Below are positions 17,770 through 26,700 of a DNA stretch of 64,000 nucleotides, piece after piece. Within the stretch, counting starts at the first letter, position 1. Each line of letters begins with the position of its first letter. Where the stretch lies: assembly GCF_900105315.1 (NCBI RefSeq), contig NZ_LT629766.1:62001-126000 (forward strand), read 5' to 3'. This stretch comes from Brevibacterium siliguriense. GTDB taxonomy: Bacteria > Actinomycetota > Actinomycetes > Actinomycetales > Brevibacteriaceae. The translations under genes and the position numbers were made by a program. Under the pieces are notes generated by a model that had not been told where the DNA came from, ran no database searches, and was given only the letters and a program-made list of their open reading frames with translations.

Positions 17770-18063
17770 GTGAGTGACGAGAAGAAGAACCTCCCGGAGA
17801 ACGCAGCAGACGAGCAGCCCGACGACGAACAGGAGATCGAGAGCACTGCCGTCGGAGTCGGCGCGGATACCGACGCCGAAGGCAGTGCCCAGACTCCGGA
17901 GGAGAGGCTTGAGCGGATCGCTGCCGAGCACGAGGTCCCGATCGAACGGGATCCCGAAGAAACCCAAGCCGAAGCTGAAGGGTCCTCTCCCGACAAAGAC
18001 CGAGATATCAGCGGTGGAGACACGAAGGAAGAGGAAGACGACTCCGTGGAGCCACCGGACTGA
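17770..18063 (+). CDS. Small, highly acidic, probably disordered protein
   Basis: A 97-residue protein made largely of E, D, Q, S and P, with no hydrophobic core and no recognisable motif. It starts at GTG 17770 with AAAGGAGACAA placed ideally upstream, which is the best argument that it is real. The frame is open further 5' but without a ribosome site. One short segment (ERLERIAAEHEVPIERDPEE) could be helical. Function is unknown. Small acidic proteins of this type are common in actinobacteria. Confidence 0.6.
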   Translation: MSDEKKNLPENAADEQPDDEQEIESTAVGVGADTDAEGSAQTPEERLERIAAEHEVPIERDPEETQAEAEGSSPDKDRDISGGDTKEEEDDSVEPPD

Positions 18064-18182
18064 GGTGGCGAACGGTTGAGCGGGGCGGAGAGATCTCGCG
18101 CCGAGAAGCCACCGAAGTCCACGATGCAAGAACTCCGTGGACACAACTGTGCGCAACCGCTGTCATTTGGTTAGGTAGAAGA

Positions 18183-19823
18183 ATGACAACACGCGCCGGC
18201 CAGTTGGCCCAGGACAAGGATCTCGTTGACGTCCCTGCCCTTCTCGATTCCTATCACGACTTGGTTCCCGACCCTTCGGTGCCTTCGCAAGCAGTGAGCT
18301 TCGGGACCTCCGGCCACCGCGGGTCGAGCTTCAACCGCTCCTTCAACGAGGCGCACATCGCGGCCATCACCGCAGCGATCGTCGACTTCCGCCGCGACAA
18401 AGGCATCCGTGGGCCGATCTTCCTCGGCCGAGACACTCACGCGCTCAGTGAACCTGCGTTCCTCACGGTCCTCGAGGTGCTCGCCGCCGCCGAGGTCCCG
18501 GCGCTCATCGACGAGCGTGACGGCTTCACCCCGACCCCTGCCGTCTCCCACGCGATCCTCGGCTTCAATGCCGGGAAGTCGCAAGACGATGCGCAGGCCG
18601 ACGGCATCATCGTCACTCCCAGCCACAATCCGCCCGCCGACGGCGGCATCAAATACAACCCGCCACACGGCGGGCCCGCCGGCGCCGAGACGACGACCTG
18701 GATCGCCGACCGCGCCAACACCTACCTTTCCGAAGGGTGGGAGAAGATCCCACGCACCTCCTTCCAGCGGGCATTCCATCTGGAGAACACTGAGAACTTC
18801 GACTATGTCTCGAACTACGTCGACGACCTCGAGTCGGTCATCGACCTCGATGTCATCCGCAGCTCCGGGCTGAAGATCGGCGCCGATCCGCTCGGCGGAG
18901 CCAGCGTCGACTACTGGGCGGCGATCGCCGAGGACTACGACCTCAACCTCGACGTCGTCCATCCGGACGTCGACCCCACCTGGTCGTTCATGACACTGGA
19001 TTGGGATGAGAACATCCGCATGGACTGCTCCTCTCCCTATGCGATGGCCGGCCTCATCGCCTCGCGCAATGACTTCGACATCGCCACCGGCAACGACGCC
19101 GATGCCGACCGTCACGGCATCGTCACCCCCGATGCCGGCCTGATGAACCCCAATCACTATCTGGCAGCGGCCATCGACTACCTGCTTGAGAACCGCACCG
19201 ACTGGCCGAAGGACGCCGCGATCGGCAAGACTCTGGTCACCTCGTCAATCGTCGATCGCATCGTCGCCGCTCATAGTCGCACCCTCTTCGAGGTGCCCGT
19301 CGGCTTCAAATGGTTCGTTCCCGGCCTGCTCGATTCGTCGCTGGCATTCGGTGGTGAAGAATCGGCCGGCGCATCGTTCCTGCGTCGGGACGGCAAGGTG
19401 TGGTCGACGGACAAGGACGGCATCATCCTCGCCCTCCTCGCCGCCGAGATGACAGCGAAGACCGGGCAGACACCCTCGCAGCGTTACGCAGGGTTGGCCG
19501 CGAATCACGGCACCAGCACCTACGCCCGCCAAGATGCTCCGGCGACGCGTGCACAGAAACAACGCCTGGGGACACTTGAGGCCTCTCAAGTGAGCGCAAA
19601 GACCGTCGGCGGTGAGCCCGTGAAGGCGGTGCTCACCTCGGCGCCGGGCAACAATGCCCCCATCGGCGGCCTCAAGGTCACCACTGACAATGCGTGGTTC
19701 GCTGTGCGGCCGTCGGGCACCGAGGACGTATACAAGATCTACGCGGAGTCCCTGCGCGACGAAGACCATCTGCGCCAGGTCCAGCACGATGCACGGACTC
19801 TCGTGGACGGGGTGCTCGAGTAA
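18183..19823 (+). CDS. pgm: Phosphoglucomutase (alpha-D-glucose phosphate-specific)
   Basis: The 546-residue protein interconverts glucose 1-phosphate and glucose 6-phosphate, feeding glycogen, trehalose and cell-wall sugar nucleotides. It shows the substrate loop FGTSGHRGSSFNRSFNE near residue 41, the phosphoserine loop VTPSHNPPADGGIKYN near 143, the metal loop GNDADADRHGI near 304, and the phosphate-binding RPSGTEDVYKIYAES at the C-terminus. Length matches the 546-residue E. coli enzyme. It appears monocistronic: 119 bases lie upstream and a long gap follows. Confidence 0.95.
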   Translation: MTTRAGQLAQDKDLVDVPALLDSYHDLVPDPSVPSQAVSFGTSGHRGSSFNRSFNEAHIAAITAAIVDFRRDKGIRGPIFLGRDTHALSEPAFLTVLEVLAAAEVPALIDERDGFTPTPAVSHAILGFNAGKSQDDAQADGIIVTPSHNPPADGGIKYNPPHGGPAGAETTTWIADRANTYLSEGWEKIPRTSFQRAFHLENTENFDYVSNYVDDLESVIDLDVIRSSGLKIGADPLGGASVDYWAAIAEDYDLNLDVVHPDVDPTWSFMTLDWDENIRMDCSSPYAMAGLIASRNDFDIATGNDADADRHGIVTPDAGLMNPNHYLAAAIDYLLENRTDWPKDAAIGKTLVTSSIVDRIVAAHSRTLFEVPVGFKWFVPGLLDSSLAFGGEESAGASFLRRDGKVWSTDKDGIILALLAAEMTAKTGQTPSQRYAGLAANHGTSTYARQDAPATRAQKQRLGTLEASQVSAKTVGGEPVKAVLTSAPGNNAPIGGLKVTTDNAWFAVRPSGTEDVYKIYAESLRDEDHLRQVQHDARTLVDGVLE

Positions 19824-20190
19824 GGCGCCTGGTGACGCCGAAATGCTCTGATGCGCCTCGGCAATGCACTTCGATGCGACTCGCCATGCGAGGTCGCGGC
19901 AGACCCTGAAAGCAGATTACGATCGCGTATCGCTGCTCAAGCAGGATTGTCGCAAATGCGCGCATCATCAGTACGACTTCTCACCGTCGACAGTCGATCT
20001 GCCACCGTGTAACGGTGACTGCCGCACGACTGCAATAAGCCTGTTCTCGGACTGTGACCGGCTCCAAGTCGGTTCTCAGCGACCGTTGTCGAGCCTTCAG
20101 CCCTGATCGAAATACTGTTCCCCGTCAATGACATGCCGCCTGACAGCGACACACGTCGCTGCGGCTGACACGACGAGAGGATCAGCCACA
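19824..20190. other. 367-base intergenic region upstream of the exported protein
   Basis: This gap lies between pgm and the small exported protein. No terminator with a T-run, tRNA or conserved RNA is visible. It presumably contains the promoter for the downstream gene; an upstream in-frame extension from 20128 has no ribosome site and I do not accept it as coding. Confidence 0.4.
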
Positions 20191-20646
20191 ATGAAGCACC
20201 CCGTTCGCAATCGCACAGCAGCCCTGGGAATCGCCGCCGTCGCCGGACTCGCCGGCCTCGGACTCGCGACAGGACCAGCAATGGCCGCCGAAACATCGAC
20301 CCAGTCAGCTGTTTCGGACGTCGACACGCAGTCTGTCTATTACCCGACCGATCCGGTCAAATACGCCGACGAACTCGTCCGAGCCTGGGGAAAGGGCGAT
20401 ACGGACCGGGTTGAGGCTTTCGCTTCGACCAGGGTCGCTGAAGAGCTGCAGTCTCATAGCGACGACGAAGTCACCCACTGGGACCGCGTCGGCGCAGAAG
20501 GTGCCGCCGGCACGACTTACGTCGACTACGAGAACACCGTCACGGGCGAGAAGATGTCGCTCGGACTGCCCACCGAGGCTGTCTCCAACCCCGATAACGA
20601 GTGGGGCACCGCCAATGCAGTGCACAGGATCAGCTTCGAGGACTGA
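20191..20646 (+). CDS. Small secreted protein of unknown function
   Basis: From ATG 20191 the protein has 151 residues. Residues 1-34 are a classical signal peptide (MKHPVRN, then an Ala/Gly/Leu core ending GPAMAAE), likely cleaved after AMA. The mature part (DPVKYADELVRAWGKGDTDRVEAFAS to AVHRISFED) resembles small NTF2/SnoaL-like folds with an AWGKGD helix, but I cannot assign a family firmly. The start is chosen at the signal peptide, with GAGAGGAT upstream. It converges on the LCP protein gene, with a copy of the iterated 14-bp motif between them. Confidence 0.65.
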   Translation: MKHPVRNRTAALGIAAVAGLAGLGLATGPAMAAETSTQSAVSDVDTQSVYYPTDPVKYADELVRAWGKGDTDRVEAFASTRVAEELQSHSDDEVTHWDRVGAEGAAGTTYVDYENTVTGEKMSLGLPTEAVSNPDNEWGTANAVHRISFED

Positions 20647-20660
20647 AGTTCCAGCCCTCT

Positions 20661-20676
20661 GACCGCCTCGGCGAGG
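20661..20676. repeat. Intergenic copy of the iterated CCGCCTCGGCGAGG motif
   Basis: GACCGCCTCGGCGAGG lies in the 32-base gap between two convergent genes, so it is not coding. It is one of the clearest non-coding copies of the motif found throughout the window. Its core CCTCG-G-CGAGG is an interrupted palindrome. Confidence 0.6.
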
Positions 20677-20678
20677 TC

Positions 20679-21719
20679 TTACAGGTGCGCCTCCGGGGCG
20701 TTCTGCACGTAGTCGGCCACGGTGTCGTTCTTGAACGCGTCGCGGACCTTCTTCAGCTCCTCTTCGTCGACGTTGACGATCGACTGACCGTCCGGGGAGG
20801 TGCCGACGCCGGCGACGGGGGCGGTGAAGAACTCGATGTCGCCGGGGCGGACGTCGCGCATGTTGAACGCGGTCGAGGAGATGTACTTCGCGTCCAGGCC
20901 CGAGTCGACGTACATGTACGGCGCGAAGTTCTTGACCATGTCCTGGATCTTCTTCGGGTTCGACAGGGTGTCGGCCGAGATCATCTCGTTCGTCAGCCCG
21001 CGGATGAACGCCTGCTGATTGCGCGCACGCTGGAAGTCGCCGTCCTGGAACTGCTTGCGCTCACGCACGAAGGTCAGAGCCTGGTCGCCGTTGAGGACGT
21101 TCTCGCCCTTGGTGAACGTGTAGCCGTTCTTCTCGAACGCCTGCTCGGAGTTCACGGTCACCCCGCCGAGGCTGTCGGTCAGTGCCTTGAATCCCTCGAA
21201 ATCGATGATCGCCACGTGATCGAGTTCGGTGCCGATGAAGTCCGAGACCGTCGACACGGCCAGCGGCAGACCCCCGTAGGACAGCGCCGAGTTGATCTTC
21301 GACTTTCCGTGGCCCTCGATGTCGACGTAGGTGTCGCGCGGGATCGACATGATCTGGACGTTCCCGCCGTCCTCCGGCAGATGCATGACCATGATCGTGT
21401 CCGAGCGCAGTCCGCGCGAATCGTTGACGTCGACATCTTTCATCGACTCGTCCGAGCCGAGCAGCAGGATGTTCGTGCCGTCGCCTTCCTTGCCGCCGCC
21501 GGACTTGCCGAAGACCTGCTCGTCGCTGAGCTGGTTCGCGTTCTTGTCGAACGACCGGCCGACGCTCCAGACGTAGAGCCCGATGCCGAGCACTCCGAGG
21601 ATGACGATGATCAGCAGCGCCACGAGGACCTTGCGCCAGACGCGCTTCTTCTTGCGCGGGCGCTGCTGTTCCTCGTTCTGGTGGTCGAAGAGATCGTCGA
21701 AGGTGGTGTTGTCCGTCAT
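20679..21719 (-). CDS. LytR-CpsA-Psr (LCP) family cell-wall glycopolymer ligase
   Basis: From the ATG at 21719 (GGAG nine bases upstream) the protein has 346 residues: a cytoplasmic acidic/basic N-terminus, one membrane helix at about 31-52, and an extracellular LCP domain. Key segments are NDSRGLRSDTIMVMHLP, IMSIPRDTYVDIEGHGKSKINSALSYGG and LDHVAIIDFEGF, including the conserved arginines and aspartates that bind the polyprenyl pyrophosphate. LCP enzymes transfer teichoic acid, arabinogalactan or other glycopolymers from a lipid carrier to peptidoglycan. A much earlier in-frame start (21950) would add a signal-less, low-quality extension and is rejected. Confidence 0.88.
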   Translation of the reverse strand: MTDNTTFDDLFDHQNEEQQRPRKKKRVWRKVLVALLIIVILGVLGIGLYVWSVGRSFDKNANQLSDEQVFGKSGGGKEGDGTNILLLGSDESMKDVDVNDSRGLRSDTIMVMHLPEDGGNVQIMSIPRDTYVDIEGHGKSKINSALSYGGLPLAVSTVSDFIGTELDHVAIIDFEGFKALTDSLGGVTVNSEQAFEKNGYTFTKGENVLNGDQALTFVRERKQFQDGDFQRARNQQAFIRGLTNEMISADTLSNPKKIQDMVKNFAPYMYVDSGLDAKYISSTAFNMRDVRPGDIEFFTAPVAGVGTSPDGQSIVNVDEEELKKVRDAFKNDTVADYVQNAPEAHL

Positions 21720-22041
21720 CGGCACTCCGGAGTTTGAGCGGTCGGCGCCGGGCGCCGGGGTCATTGGGCAATCCCGCTCATTGTATAGCGACAGAGGTGA
21801 CCCATTTCTCAGCCGCGCGGCGCACCCCGGATCGAAGCACGCGAGCCGACGGGAGAGGTGGGCCGCCTCGGCGAGGTGTTCTTCCTTGTCAGACGTCGAA
21901 ATCCCCGATTTCGACGCGGTGGACCGGGATGGCATCCGTTCGCTGCCCACTGATGGGATCCGCCGCCGAGGTGAGGGGACTCACCAGTAATAACGCGGGC
22001 TCGGCATGGTCGGCCGGGTCAGGGCTGGATAGACTTTCCTG
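21720..22041. other. 322-base divergent intergenic region
   Basis: The region between the LCP gene and the MFS gene should hold both promoters. TTGTATAGCGAC near 21780 is the only AT-rich stretch close to the LCP start. It carries a full copy of the iterated motif at 21861-21877 (GCCGCCTCGGCGAGG) and a near copy at 21960-21975. No gene is seen. Confidence 0.45.
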
Positions 22042-23283
22042 GTGTTCAATAACTATCGGGAAATTCTGTCGCTTCCCGGTGCGCTCAAGTTCTCCTTGGC
22101 CGGTCTCGTCGCCCGGATGCCCATCGCAGTGCTGGGCCTGGGCATCGTCCTCTTCATCCAGGGCGTGACCGGGTCCTACGGCATGGCGGGCATCGTCTCT
22201 GCCGTGTACATGATCGTCCAAGCGCTTGCCGGCCCCGGGATCGCACGCCTCGTCGACCGCCTCGGCCAGGCGAAGGTCATGGTGCCCATCGTCGTCACCC
22301 ACCTCATCGCGTTGGCCCTGCTCATCGTCTCCGTGTACGAGGAATGGTGGACGGGATTCGTCTTCGCCTTCGCAGGCATCGGCGGCGCCACTGTCGGCTC
22401 CGTCGGTTCCCTGGTGCGTTCGCGCTGGTCGCATATCGTCGACTCCCCGAAGAAGCTGCAGACCGCTTTCTCATGGGAATCGGTCGCCGATGAGCTGATG
22501 TTCGTCTCCGGACCGGTGCTGGCCACGGTGCTCGCGACGGCGGTGTGGCCACCGGCGGGAATCATCCTCTCGATGATCACCGTGGGCGTGGGATCGCTCC
22601 TGCTCTACATCCAGAAGTCGACCGAACCCCCGCCGGTGGAGCGGACGAACGAGGCGAAGGGGCATGTGTTCTCGAACCCGGGCATCTTCGCGATCATCAT
22701 CGTCAACATCTTCCTCGGCGTGAACTTCGGTGCCATCGACGTCATCGCAGTCGCCTTCGCCGACGAACTCGGCGTGAAGTCCACCGCCGGCGTGCTGCTG
22801 TCCTGTCTGGCGCTGGGGTCGCTGATCTCCGGTGCGCTGTACGGGGCACGCAACTGGCAGGCCGCTGTGCACCACCGATTCGGCGTGGCCGTGTCCGCCC
22901 TGGCTGTGGGCGCGTGCCTGATGCTCCTGGCGAATTCGATGGTCACCTACGGCATCATCCTCATCGTCGTCGGATCGGCGATTGCCCCGAGCCTCATCGG
23001 TGCGAACTCCGTCATCGAGCAGCTCGCTCCCCCGCGCCGGCTCACCGAGGCGTTCGCCTGGCTGGGCACCTCGCTGGGCTTCGGCGTCGCGTTCGGATCG
23101 GCCGTCGCCGGCAACATCATCGATGCCTACGATGCGAAGACTGCAATGCTGCTGCCCGCCGGCTGCGCGGTACTGGGGGCTGTGATCGCCCTGTCGCTGC
23201 TGAAGCTTCTGAACCCTTCGCGGTCGAGTCATGAAGCGCGGCTGGCGAAGGACCGTCGGCGCGAGCGAGTTGTGGAACCGTAA
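22042..23283 (+). CDS. MFS transporter
   Basis: A 413-residue major facilitator protein with about 12 hydrophobic segments and a basic C-terminal tail (HEARLAKDRRRERVVEP). The GTG start at 22042 precedes FNNYREILSLPGALKFSLAGLVARMP, a start typical of a group of actinobacterial MFS efflux-like proteins. The helix 2-3 loop reads ARLVDRLGQAKVM. Substrate cannot be inferred. The gene is monocistronic and followed by a terminator hairpin at 23415-23442. Confidence 0.83.
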   Translation: MFNNYREILSLPGALKFSLAGLVARMPIAVLGLGIVLFIQGVTGSYGMAGIVSAVYMIVQALAGPGIARLVDRLGQAKVMVPIVVTHLIALALLIVSVYEEWWTGFVFAFAGIGGATVGSVGSLVRSRWSHIVDSPKKLQTAFSWESVADELMFVSGPVLATVLATAVWPPAGIILSMITVGVGSLLLYIQKSTEPPPVERTNEAKGHVFSNPGIFAIIIVNIFLGVNFGAIDVIAVAFADELGVKSTAGVLLSCLALGSLISGALYGARNWQAAVHHRFGVAVSALAVGACLMLLANSMVTYGIILIVVGSAIAPSLIGANSVIEQLAPPRRLTEAFAWLGTSLGFGVAFGSAVAGNIIDAYDAKTAMLLPAGCAVLGAVIALSLLKLLNPSRSSHEARLAKDRRRERVVEP

Positions 23284-23321
23284 ACGACGCTGGGACGAGT
23301 GCTTGCGCGATCGCTGTCTCG

Positions 23322-23335
23322 CCCGCCTCGGCGAG
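23322..23335. repeat. Intergenic copy of the iterated 14-bp motif
   Basis: CCCGCCTCGGCGAGC occurs 38 bases after the MFS stop in non-coding DNA. A near copy (CACCTCGGCGATG, from 23545) lies further along the same gap. Confidence 0.5.
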
Positions 23336-23414
23336 CATCCGTGACTGCTAATGTCACACCCTCGCGTTCGTCTCTCTTCGCGTCACTGGCTGCACATCCG
23401 TCACCAATAGCGAC

Positions 23415-23442
23415 AAAACACCCCGTTGCGGCGGGGTGTTTT
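23415..23442. terminator. Intrinsic terminator after the MFS gene
   Basis: AAAACACCCCG and CGGGGTGTTTT form a perfect stem around a short loop. A-run on one side and T-run on the other make it usable in both directions. It resembles the hairpin at 24807-24834, including some flanking sequence. Confidence 0.75.
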
Positions 23443-23567
23443 CGCGTTTGCGGGAGGTGATGCGCGGAGGGGATGGCGGCGCGACCGCTCAGCCCGGCCG
23501 TGGTGGCCCGATCGCGAGCCTGCGGAAACACGGGACGACAGGGTCACCTCGGCGATGTCAAAGATCA

Positions 23568-23610
23568 TTGACATCCTGGTGTCATGCATGCTTTACTTTT
23601 AGATGTAAAG
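23568..23610 (+). promoter_or_regulatory. Promoter and probable XRE operator
   Basis: TTGACA at 23568-23573 and TTTACT at 23592-23597 are 18 bases apart and form a plausible promoter. CTTTAC (23591-23596) and GTAAAG (23605-23610) are inverted arms around 8 bases overlapping the -10 region, a good place for an autoregulatory operator. TTGACATC occurs again near 23615, and TGACA/TGTCA forms a second small inverted repeat at 23569-23584. This AT-rich patch is unusual for the window. Confidence 0.55.
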
Positions 23611-23633
23611 AGAAGTTGACATCAAGGAACGAA

Positions 23634-23846
23634 ATGGAAGTTCAGACTTCGGACCTCAAGCAGGTTCGCAAGGCTGCGGGTCTGACACAGGCACAGCTGG
23701 CCCAACTCACCGGGGTGTCGCGGCAGACGATCATCGCGACCGAGCGCGGCGACTACGCCCCCAGCGTGTATCTGGCGCTGCGCATCGCCCGAGCCTTGGA
23801 TACGACAGTCGAAGAGATCTTCTCGCTCCAGGAGGAATCCCCATGA
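23634..23846 (+). CDS. XRE family transcriptional regulator, small Cro/CI type
   Basis: A 70-residue protein consisting of one helix-turn-helix domain: LKQVRKAAGLTQAQLAQLTGVSRQTIIATERGDYAPSVYLALRIARALDTTVEEIF. This is the short YozG-like group that usually sits next to a small membrane protein gene. The ATG at 23634 has AAGGA upstream. Its stop overlaps the start of the next gene (ATGA), so the two are cotranslated. It probably represses its own operon through the inverted repeat around the -10 region. Confidence 0.88.
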   Translation: MEVQTSDLKQVRKAAGLTQAQLAQLTGVSRQTIIATERGDYAPSVYLALRIARALDTTVEEIFSLQEESP

Positions 23847-24418
23847 ACTACGTCAGTGACAAGAAGAACCGCCCCAACGCTTTTGCCGATCGAATCGCCG
23901 GCTTCAACGACCCCTCAATGGGAGACGAGCGCGAACGCGACGTCATTCTGCGAGCGTATACACTGGGCGCCGTCGTCTCCACCTACGTGTTCTTCGCGCT
24001 CGGGCTCATCTTTGCCGTGCTCGGTGCCGGAATGTGGAGTGTGTTGATCGTTCTCGGGTCGATGGTCACCAGTATCGTCGTCTCTGCGTACTGCAAGCGC
24101 GAGAATGTGGACTTCTCCATGGCAATGGCGCGTGTTTCGCCGAGGCGGCTGATCGTCGGCAACATTGTCGGAGCGGTGTTCGCGATCGTGTGGGTCGGTG
24201 CGATTGTCTTCCACATAAGTGAGGGCTATCCGCTCATCGATGCCGGTATGGGAGCGAAGGCAATGTTCGGCGCCTCAACCAGCACCTACTCCGTCGTGAT
24301 CGGTGCGGCCCTCGGTTTCGTCATCACGATCACAATGTTGACGATCTCCCGTGTACGCAAGATCAAACAGGCCCGCGCCGAGGCAGCCGCTGCCGCTGAG
24401 ATCGAGGACGAAGACTGA
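23843..24418 (+). CDS. Four-helix membrane protein paired with the XRE regulator
   Basis: A 191-residue membrane protein with four hydrophobic segments in two pairs (about 43-65, 68-88, 107-127, 148-170) and a charged tail (RKIKQARAEAAAAAEIEDED). It overlaps the XRE gene by 4 bases. Small DUF2178/DUF3796-like membrane proteins commonly pair with such regulators in firmicutes and actinobacteria. The role may be to sense a membrane signal and titrate the regulator, but this is unproven. The family assignment is by context and architecture only. Confidence 0.7.
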   Translation: MNYVSDKKNRPNAFADRIAGFNDPSMGDERERDVILRAYTLGAVVSTYVFFALGLIFAVLGAGMWSVLIVLGSMVTSIVVSAYCKRENVDFSMAMARVSPRRLIVGNIVGAVFAIVWVGAIVFHISEGYPLIDAGMGAKAMFGASTSTYSVVIGAALGFVITITMLTISRVRKIKQARAEAAAAAEIEDED

Positions 24419-24806
24419 TGCGTATCGGCAGATGAGGCTCGGCGCTTGAGCATCCATCACCAATTCCAGCGGCGCGTGAAGGTTGTGGAGGCGGAGGTCG
24501 GCAGTGGTGCTGCGGTAGCGGCGGTGTGGGGCCGGAAGTCGCGTGGCGGTGCGGGACTCGCTGGTGCACTGGCGCGCTGGCGCGGCACCTTCGCGCCGAG
24601 CCCGTGGCTCAGGATTCCCCGGTAGGCAAACGTTGATTTCCGAGGAGGATTTCTACAGATATCTACCTGAGAATCCGGTCGCGCAGAGGACAGGTCCAGG
24701 CGTCCCCGCGTCCACGCCTGCGTCCCACTCTCCTCACCGTCAGCGCCATGCCCTGCCGCTGGCCGCACTTGTCGCCATACCTCCTGCATCTCACATCGTT
24801 AGCGCC
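24419..24806. other. Non-coding stretch after the XRE module
   Basis: About 390 bases without a convincing gene on either strand. Open frames here are short, Pro/Arg/Ser-rich and lack ribosome sites. No tRNA cloverleaf or known riboswitch core is visible. The end of the stretch (from about 24776) resembles DNA just before the terminator at 23415. Confidence 0.45.
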
Positions 24807-24834
24807 AGAACACCCCGGTCCTCCGGGGTGTTCT
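24807..24834. terminator. Terminator-like hairpin related to the one at 23415
   Basis: AGAACACCCCGG at 24807-24818 and CCGGGGTGTTCT at 24823-24834 pair perfectly around TCCT. It lies between the XRE module and the 3' end of dld and may stop transcription from both sides. Confidence 0.65.
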
Positions 24835-24927
24835 GCAGTCTGCGGTACAGGATGCCGCCGAGCTGACTCGTGGAGTTGTTGGTGCTCAGCAGCCGGTATC
24901 CGGTGGTCGTCAAACGGTGCGGGACGC

Positions 24928-26634
24928 TTATGCCCAGTCCTTCTTCGCAGACGTTTCGCCGACTCCGGCATTGAAGACGTTGTGCGGGTCGAGCTCCTTG
25001 AAGTGGGCCTCCATCTCCGGCGGCACGTGGTAGAGCCTGCCGAAGTTGTGTTCGGCGGGCACGGCCGCACCCCGAGCCTCGAGCAGCTCGGTCATCTGCT
25101 TCTTCAGCGCCACCGTGTCGACGCCCTTCTTCGCCACATGGTCCTGGTGGAAGACGTGGCAGAAGAAGTGGCCGTAGTAGGAGCTGATGTGCAGCTGGTC
25201 GGCGATCTCGTCGGGCAGCACCTCGAGCCAGTCCTCGTCATCTCGACGCAGTGCCACGTCGAAGGTGATCATGTCCGAGGAGTCCTCGCGGTTGAGGTTG
25301 AAGTACCGGGTTGCGGCACTCGCGGCACCGAACCGATGCAGCATCGCGGACTGAGCCTCATCGGCACTGCACACGAAATACTCACCCTGGTGAGCCGCCT
25401 CGGCGAAGAAATCATCGAGGAACGCACCCATCCGCGCTTTCTCATCGGCGCTGACGACGAGGAGAAGATGATGCTCGAACCGATCGCGATACTCGAGCAT
25501 CCGCTTGGGCAGCTGCTGCGGCAGCAGGCCGAACGCGGTCTGCGCGATCGTGTCGGCGACGGTCTCACCGAAGAACGGCAGCTTCGCGAACACACCGTTG
25601 GCCCAGTTCTTCAGCGCGAACAGCTTGATCTGCTCGCGGCTGCCAGCGTGCTTGATCGAGACGAACGTGTCCTTGCCATACTTCTCCGCGAGGTCGAATG
25701 ACGGCCGGCCCATGTATTCGCCCGAGATCGGCAGCGGCATGTCCGAGGTGAGGATCGCCCGACGAAGGTCCTCGAGCTCGGCCGGGGAGTTCGTACCGAC
25801 GTAGAACGTGGTCGCTCCCTCCTCCTTCGGGAAGGTGCGGGTGCGCACGGCGAAGACCATCAGCTTTCCAGCCGAACCGGAGGCCTCGTACAGGTAGTCG
25901 GAGTTCGCGTTGAACCGGGCCGGGGAATCGACGACCTTTCGGATCTGCTCCCCGTACTCGGTCTCCATCGTGTCCTCGGGCGCGGGAGTGACGCCTGCCG
26001 GGTCCCAATCGCCGCGTTGGAGTTTGTCGAGGATATGGGCGGGGTCGTCACCGAGCTCCACGCCGAGGTGGTTGACGAGTTCGAGTCGCCCATCCTCGTT
26101 GACGCGGGCGAAGATCGCGTTTTTCGTGAACGCCGGACCCTTGCGGATCTGGGAGCCTCCGGAATTGTTGGCGATGCCGCCGATGACGGAAGCACCGATC
26201 GAGGACGAGCCGATGACCGAGTGGGGTTCGCGATGCAGCGGGGCGAGTTTCTCGTCGAGTTCGTACAGGGTGGATCCGGCCAGGCAGATCGCTTCGCGGG
26301 CGTCGTTGATGAGGTAGATCTGGTTGATCCTCAAGGTCGAGATGATGACGATCGGGCGATCGTAATCCTGCGCACCGGGGCCGGAACCGCCGGTCAGACC
26401 GGTGTTAGCCGACTGCGGAATGACGATGAGGTCGTTGTCGACGCAGACCTGCAGGGCCCGCCACATGTCGACGAGGCTGCCCGGTCGCAGCACGGCCAGC
26501 ACATTGCCTCCGCCGAAGCGGTTGCCCTTGGCGTATGGTGCGGTCGCCCGCGCGGTGGTGAGGACGTGGCGCGGCCCCATGATGTCGATGAACGCGTTGA
26601 CGGCTGGGGACTGATGGCGTGTCTTACCGGGCAT
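24928..26634 (-). CDS. dld: Quinone-dependent D-lactate dehydrogenase
   Basis: The 568-residue protein matches the FAD-dependent, membrane-associated D-lactate dehydrogenase of E. coli (571 residues). The FAD-binding PCMH-type domain includes VLRPGSLVDMWRALQ, VIPQSANTGLTGGSGP and SSSIGASVIGGIANNSGGSQIRKGPAFT. The C-terminal half carries the membrane-binding domain and ends YHVPPEMEAHFKELDPHNVFNAGVG. It oxidises D-lactate to pyruvate and passes electrons to menaquinone. It is monocistronic, with a palindromic repeat upstream at 26701-26780 that ends the preceding minus-strand operon. Confidence 0.92.
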   Translation of the reverse strand: MPGKTRHQSPAVNAFIDIMGPRHVLTTARATAPYAKGNRFGGGNVLAVLRPGSLVDMWRALQVCVDNDLIVIPQSANTGLTGGSGPGAQDYDRPIVIISTLRINQIYLINDAREAICLAGSTLYELDEKLAPLHREPHSVIGSSSIGASVIGGIANNSGGSQIRKGPAFTKNAIFARVNEDGRLELVNHLGVELGDDPAHILDKLQRGDWDPAGVTPAPEDTMETEYGEQIRKVVDSPARFNANSDYLYEASGSAGKLMVFAVRTRTFPKEEGATTFYVGTNSPAELEDLRRAILTSDMPLPISGEYMGRPSFDLAEKYGKDTFVSIKHAGSREQIKLFALKNWANGVFAKLPFFGETVADTIAQTAFGLLPQQLPKRMLEYRDRFEHHLLLVVSADEKARMGAFLDDFFAEAAHQGEYFVCSADEAQSAMLHRFGAASAATRYFNLNREDSSDMITFDVALRRDDEDWLEVLPDEIADQLHISSYYGHFFCHVFHQDHVAKKGVDTVALKKQMTELLEARGAAVPAEHNFGRLYHVPPEMEAHFKELDPHNVFNAGVGETSAKKDWA

Positions 26635-26700
26635 ATGGTCGATCCCTATCAGTAGGCGACGGTTGTTCTCATGGTAGGTGTCTGGGTTCGCACCCCGCGA

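Noticed and set aside
24543..24866. A 107-codon frame in the gap after the XRE module
   Set aside because: No ribosome site, Pro/Arg/Ser-rich composition, and it reads through the terminator hairpin at 24807-24834.
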